DNA of 36,506 nt from an uncultured Nitrospira sp. (GTDB lineage: Bacteria; Nitrospirota; Nitrospiria; Nitrospirales; Nitrospiraceae). Location of the stretch: positions 1 to 36,506 of the forward strand of contig CABVRO010000023.1 of assembly GCA_902500715.1 (NCBI GenBank), written 5' to 3'. The position numbers and the translations under genes were made by a program. The notes beneath the pieces are model-generated. The model made no database searches. It saw nothing but the letters and a program-made list of their open reading frames with translations, and had not been told where the DNA came from. Below, piece by piece: positions 34,289-36,506 of the stretch; the stretch's first letter is position 1, and the number at the start of each line of letters is the position of its first letter.

Positions 34289-34702
34289 ATGAAGTCCTAT
34301 CGAGAAGAACTCTGGTTTGAAACGAAAACCAGGCGCGCGTATGTGAATATCACGCCGCAGGTCGATGCCGTGGTGCAAAAAAGCGGGGTGCGGGAGGGGA
34401 TGGTGCTGGTGAATGCCATGCACATTACCGCCAGCGTGTATATCAACGATGACGAGGCAGGGCTGCTGCGCGACTATGATGAGTTCCTTGAGCGTCTCGC
34501 GCCGCACGAGGCGACGTACCGCCACAACGACACCGGTGAAGACAACGGCGATGCGCACATCAAGCGGCAGCTCATGGGGCGGGAGGTGGTGGTCGCCGTC
34601 ACGGATGGGAAACTGGACTTCGGGTCGTGGGAACAAATATTTTACGGAGAGTTTGATGGACGACGGCGCAAGCGTGTGCTGGTGAAGGTGATCGGGGAGT
34701 GA
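34289..34702 (+). CDS. yjbQ: YjbQ (UPF0047) family protein
   Basis: A 137-residue protein of the widespread YjbQ/UPF0047 family, small trimeric enzymes; some members show weak thiamine-phosphate synthase activity, but the true role is not settled. The family core is present: [20 protein letters not shown] near residue 37, [21 protein letters not shown] near residue 70 and [20 protein letters not shown] at the end; the conserved His residues (HITAS, APHE, YRHN, DAH) are probably metal ligands. The ATG at 34289 gives full family length. No ribosome binding site is evident. Confidence 0.9.
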   Translation: MKSYREELWFETKTRRAYVNITPQVDAVVQKSGVREGMVLVNAMHITASVYINDDEAGLLRDYDEFLERLAPHEATYRHNDTGEDNGDAHIKRQLMGREVVVAVTDGKLDFGSWEQIFYGEFDGRRRKRVLVKVIGE

Positions 34703-34864
34703 TGTGTCGAAGATCCGCCGCCAAGGCGGCTCCGACAGACCCTCCGGTGAGATCGACGAAGAACCGCATTCGCGCTTGCCACGTTCTGGAAAGTTTGGCA
34801 ACATGGACGACAGAATGAACGCAGACTATTCAGCAAGACTTCGGATCGACAGGGGAGGCCGGCC

Positions 34865-35878
34865 ATGTTGAGTTGGTCACGACCGGATCCGCTGACGAGG
34901 GATTTGATTCACTTGATCAACGCCCGTCGCCATGACCACGGGGACACGGATGCCGCGATCGATACCTTGCAAGCGTTTATCGAGCAGGGACGCGAGCAGG
35001 ATCTGTTGACCGTCCTGGCCGCGCTCGATGAGGAGATGGCGGAATGGATGTTCGATTTGGTGGCGGAGGCTTCGTGTGCCGTCATCATGGACGGGCCGGA
35101 TGACGAGAAGGGCGCCTATGCCTTAATGGCAGCATTGGAGTTGCCGCTCCAAGCCAATTTGGGGCAGCCGCTCGGATTGAAGATCGACCCCGTCGCGACG
35201 GCGGATCTACTGCATCGACATTTGCAGATTCCGGCCGGCGTGGTCGTGCGGGTGGAACCCCGTCTCCTGACCGACGCGACCCTCGAAGGGTTGACCCTCC
35301 AGACGTTGAACGAACATCTCGTGAGCATCGCGGATTCGCAGCGCACGCAGGCGATTGCGTCGCGACTCTATCCGCCGGTTGAAAACACCGCGTTTCTGTT
35401 CTTTCAATTGATCGGCCTGCCTGATCCCGGTCTGCCCGATTCCCTGGAGGAACCGGAGCGTCGGGCGCTGCTGGAAGGTCTCGTGGCGCAATGCACCGAG
35501 CTGGCGCTGGCCCCGGATACTTTGGAGGTGCCGGTCTATGCCTCCTATGCGTTGTTCGACGCGCAAAATGCGGTGCGATTGCACCGGTTGGCCGACGAAA
35601 CCGCCGCAGTGTGGCGGGATTTGGATCCCATGGTGCGGGCGCGCACAATCGTCCATCTGCACACGCAATGTGGCAATGGCGTGTATATGCCGGTCTGGAC
35701 CGATCTCTTCGATCCGGAGTTGCCGGAGGATCACGGTCCCGTGTGGACGTCGCCTGACGTATGGGTGTTCACGGCCGATCTCCCGATCGAATGGCCGGGG
35801 GAAATGCTGACCAATCGGTTGCTGGCGGAAGGGTGTACCCGATTCGAGAACCACATCGTCGAAGCGCCCGAGAATTGA
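34865..35878 (+). CDS. Unknown acidic soluble protein
   Basis: I do not recognise this 337-residue protein. It has no signal peptide or membrane segment and is acidic, rich in Leu, Ala, Asp and Glu. The N-terminal 90 residues look like paired helices (LTRDLIHLINARRHDHGDTD, then LLTVLAALDEEMAEWMFDLV), possibly a helical repeat; the middle and end contain many aromatic and Pro residues with DPELPEDHGPVWTSPDVWVF. The ATG at 34865 has a very good GGGGAGG upstream. It is flanked by yjbQ and the cysteine-rich gene, which give no clue to its job. Confidence 0.78.
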   Translation: MLSWSRPDPLTRDLIHLINARRHDHGDTDAAIDTLQAFIEQGREQDLLTVLAALDEEMAEWMFDLVAEASCAVIMDGPDDEKGAYALMAALELPLQANLGQPLGLKIDPVATADLLHRHLQIPAGVVVRVEPRLLTDATLEGLTLQTLNEHLVSIADSQRTQAIASRLYPPVENTAFLFFQLIGLPDPGLPDSLEEPERRALLEGLVAQCTELALAPDTLEVPVYASYALFDAQNAVRLHRLADETAAVWRDLDPMVRARTIVHLHTQCGNGVYMPVWTDLFDPELPEDHGPVWTSPDVWVFTADLPIEWPGEMLTNRLLAEGCTRFENHIVEAPEN

Positions 35879-35896
35879 GCGGCGGTTGCCGGACAA

Positions 35897-35941
35897 TCCC
35901 ATGTGTGCCGCACCGTCGCACGTGTCGAACGTGCCATGGGA
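35897..35941. other. Two-part hairpin after the unknown gene
   Basis: TCCCATG (35897-35903) pairs with CATGGGA (35935-35941), and inside it GCACGT (35918-35923) pairs with ACGTGC (35929-35934). No T-run follows. It may stabilise or end the transcript of the gene before it. Confidence 0.3.
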
Positions 35942-36000
35942 AGCCGCTTCCCACATCCCGCTGATCGGGCAGGATCGATCTCACATCCCGTAGGAGCTCC

Positions 36001-36506
36001 TTGGCTGGCCCATCCCGACTCGCTTCCATCGTGATCGTGACAGTACTCAGTTGTGTGGTGTTGGGCGCGGTCTGGAGCCTAGTGCTCTACACGCTGCCGC
36101 AGAGCGACCTGGCCCCCGAGCCGCCACCGGTCTTCTCCCCGCCGCAACCTGCGACACCTTCTGCTCCGACAGATTCCGGTGTTCCAGCCCAACCGACCCC
36201 GGAGCCGGTTTCGCAACCGGTACCGGCGCCGGTCGTACAACCCGAATCCCAGGAGCATTCTCCGGCTGAACCTGTGCGCGTGCCGTTCGGAAGGGATCTG
36301 AAATGCGACCTGGAAATCGAGGCGTTGTGCCCCGAGGAGGAGGGGGAACGTCGCGCCTGTCTGCAACGCAAGGCGGCAGAACTCTCCGCCCCGTGCCGTC
36401 CGATGCTGCGGGAACGGCTCGTGCGAATGAAAGAAGCGATGCAACAGCTGCGCACAGCCTGTGAGGCGGACCGAAGGCAGTTCTGTCGGGAGGTGCCGCT
36501 AGGCGG
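36001..36506 (+). CDS. Membrane-anchored cysteine-rich-repeat (GLG1-like) protein, partial
   Basis: An open frame running off the window edge, at least 168 codons. It begins with TTG at 36001, four bases after AGGAG. The protein has a membrane anchor or signal peptide (SIVIVTVLSCVVLGAVWSLV, about residues 9-28), a Pro-rich linker (about 35-95), and then cysteine-rich repeats: DLKCDLEIEALCPEE, RACLQRKAAELSAPCRPML and ACEADRRQFCREV. The pattern C-x-n-LC, CL, LS-x2-C is that of the GLG1 repeat, of unknown function in bacteria. The same family is decayed at 8742-9098. The start codon is inferred; later GTG codons inside the membrane segment are less likely. Confidence 0.75.
   Translation, partial: MAGPSRLASIVIVTVLSCVVLGAVWSLVLYTLPQSDLAPEPPPVFSPPQPATPSAPTDSGVPAQPTPEPVSQPVPAPVVQPESQEHSPAEPVRVPFGRDLKCDLEIEALCPEEEGERRACLQRKAAELSAPCRPMLRERLVRMKEAMQQLRTACEADRRQFCREVPLG

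Noticed and set aside
34710..34740. GC-rich hairpin after yjbQ (CCGCC / GGCGG) as a terminator
   Set aside because: The stem is short and no T-run follows on either strand.

Overview
The window looks like a chromosomal segment of a GC-rich Gram-negative bacterium, most probably a Nitrospira-type organism (Nitrospirota). This is inferred from gene content and style: hopanoid (squalene) genes, stand-alone PilZ proteins, a GAF-containing GspE-like ATPase, an outer-membrane lipid transport (Mla) system, and several proteins I can place in no family. No database search was possible. I see no rRNA, tRNA, CRISPR array or complete transposon.

Layout. 1-3.5 kb: a sterol-desaturase-like membrane hydroxylase, a decayed GT2-GtrA polyprenol-phosphate glycosyltransferase, and a large multispanning membrane protein on the minus strand. 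3.5-6.1 kb: lytic transglycosylase MltC, a solitary mlaC, and a decayed transmembrane sensor. 6.2-8.4 kb: ribosome-rescue factor ArfB, an RRM RNA-binding protein and an acyl-lipid desaturase. 8.4-9.1 kb: a 178-bp inverted-repeat element and a decayed cysteine-rich-repeat protein. 9.3-15.4 kb, plus strand: three PilZ proteins with an LpxL-type acyltransferase between the first two, then mlaE-mlaF-mlaD and a TPR lipoprotein. 15.4-24.2 kb, minus strand: a GspE/PilB-like ATPase, then the envelope and translation operon uppS-cdsA-dxr-rseP-proS. 24.3-28.2 kb, plus strand: tldD-tldE, a periplasmic PEBP protein and an unknown acidic protein. 28.5-33.1 kb, minus strand: a family-4 uracil-DNA glycosylase with its own promoter, and a tightly overlapping operon HAD phosphatase - BtuF-like protein - hpnD - hpnE. 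33.2-36.5 kb: an SH3-domain membrane protein, a YjbQ family protein, an unknown 337-residue protein, and the start of a cysteine-rich-repeat membrane protein cut by the window edge.

How the genes work together. Much of the window serves the cell envelope: undecaprenyl diphosphate and CDP-diacylglycerol synthesis, isoprenoid supply (dxr) feeding both UppS and squalene synthesis (hpnD/hpnE), envelope-stress proteolysis (rseP), lipid A acylation, retrograde phospholipid transport (Mla), murein remodelling and fatty-acid desaturation. The PilZ proteins next to the lipid genes hint at cyclic-di-GMP input into envelope remodelling.

Most notable. Three dispersed MITE-like elements (8458-8635, 17971-18165, 28289-28468) share near-identical terminal inverted repeats bounded by TA; two of them supply the TAG stop codon of the neighbouring gene (proS, the uracil-DNA glycosylase). 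Three decayed genes can be reconstructed across frameshifts and stops. The MlaF-like ATPase lacks several canonical catalytic residues. Several promoters sit so close to start codons that leaderless or near-leaderless mRNAs are likely.
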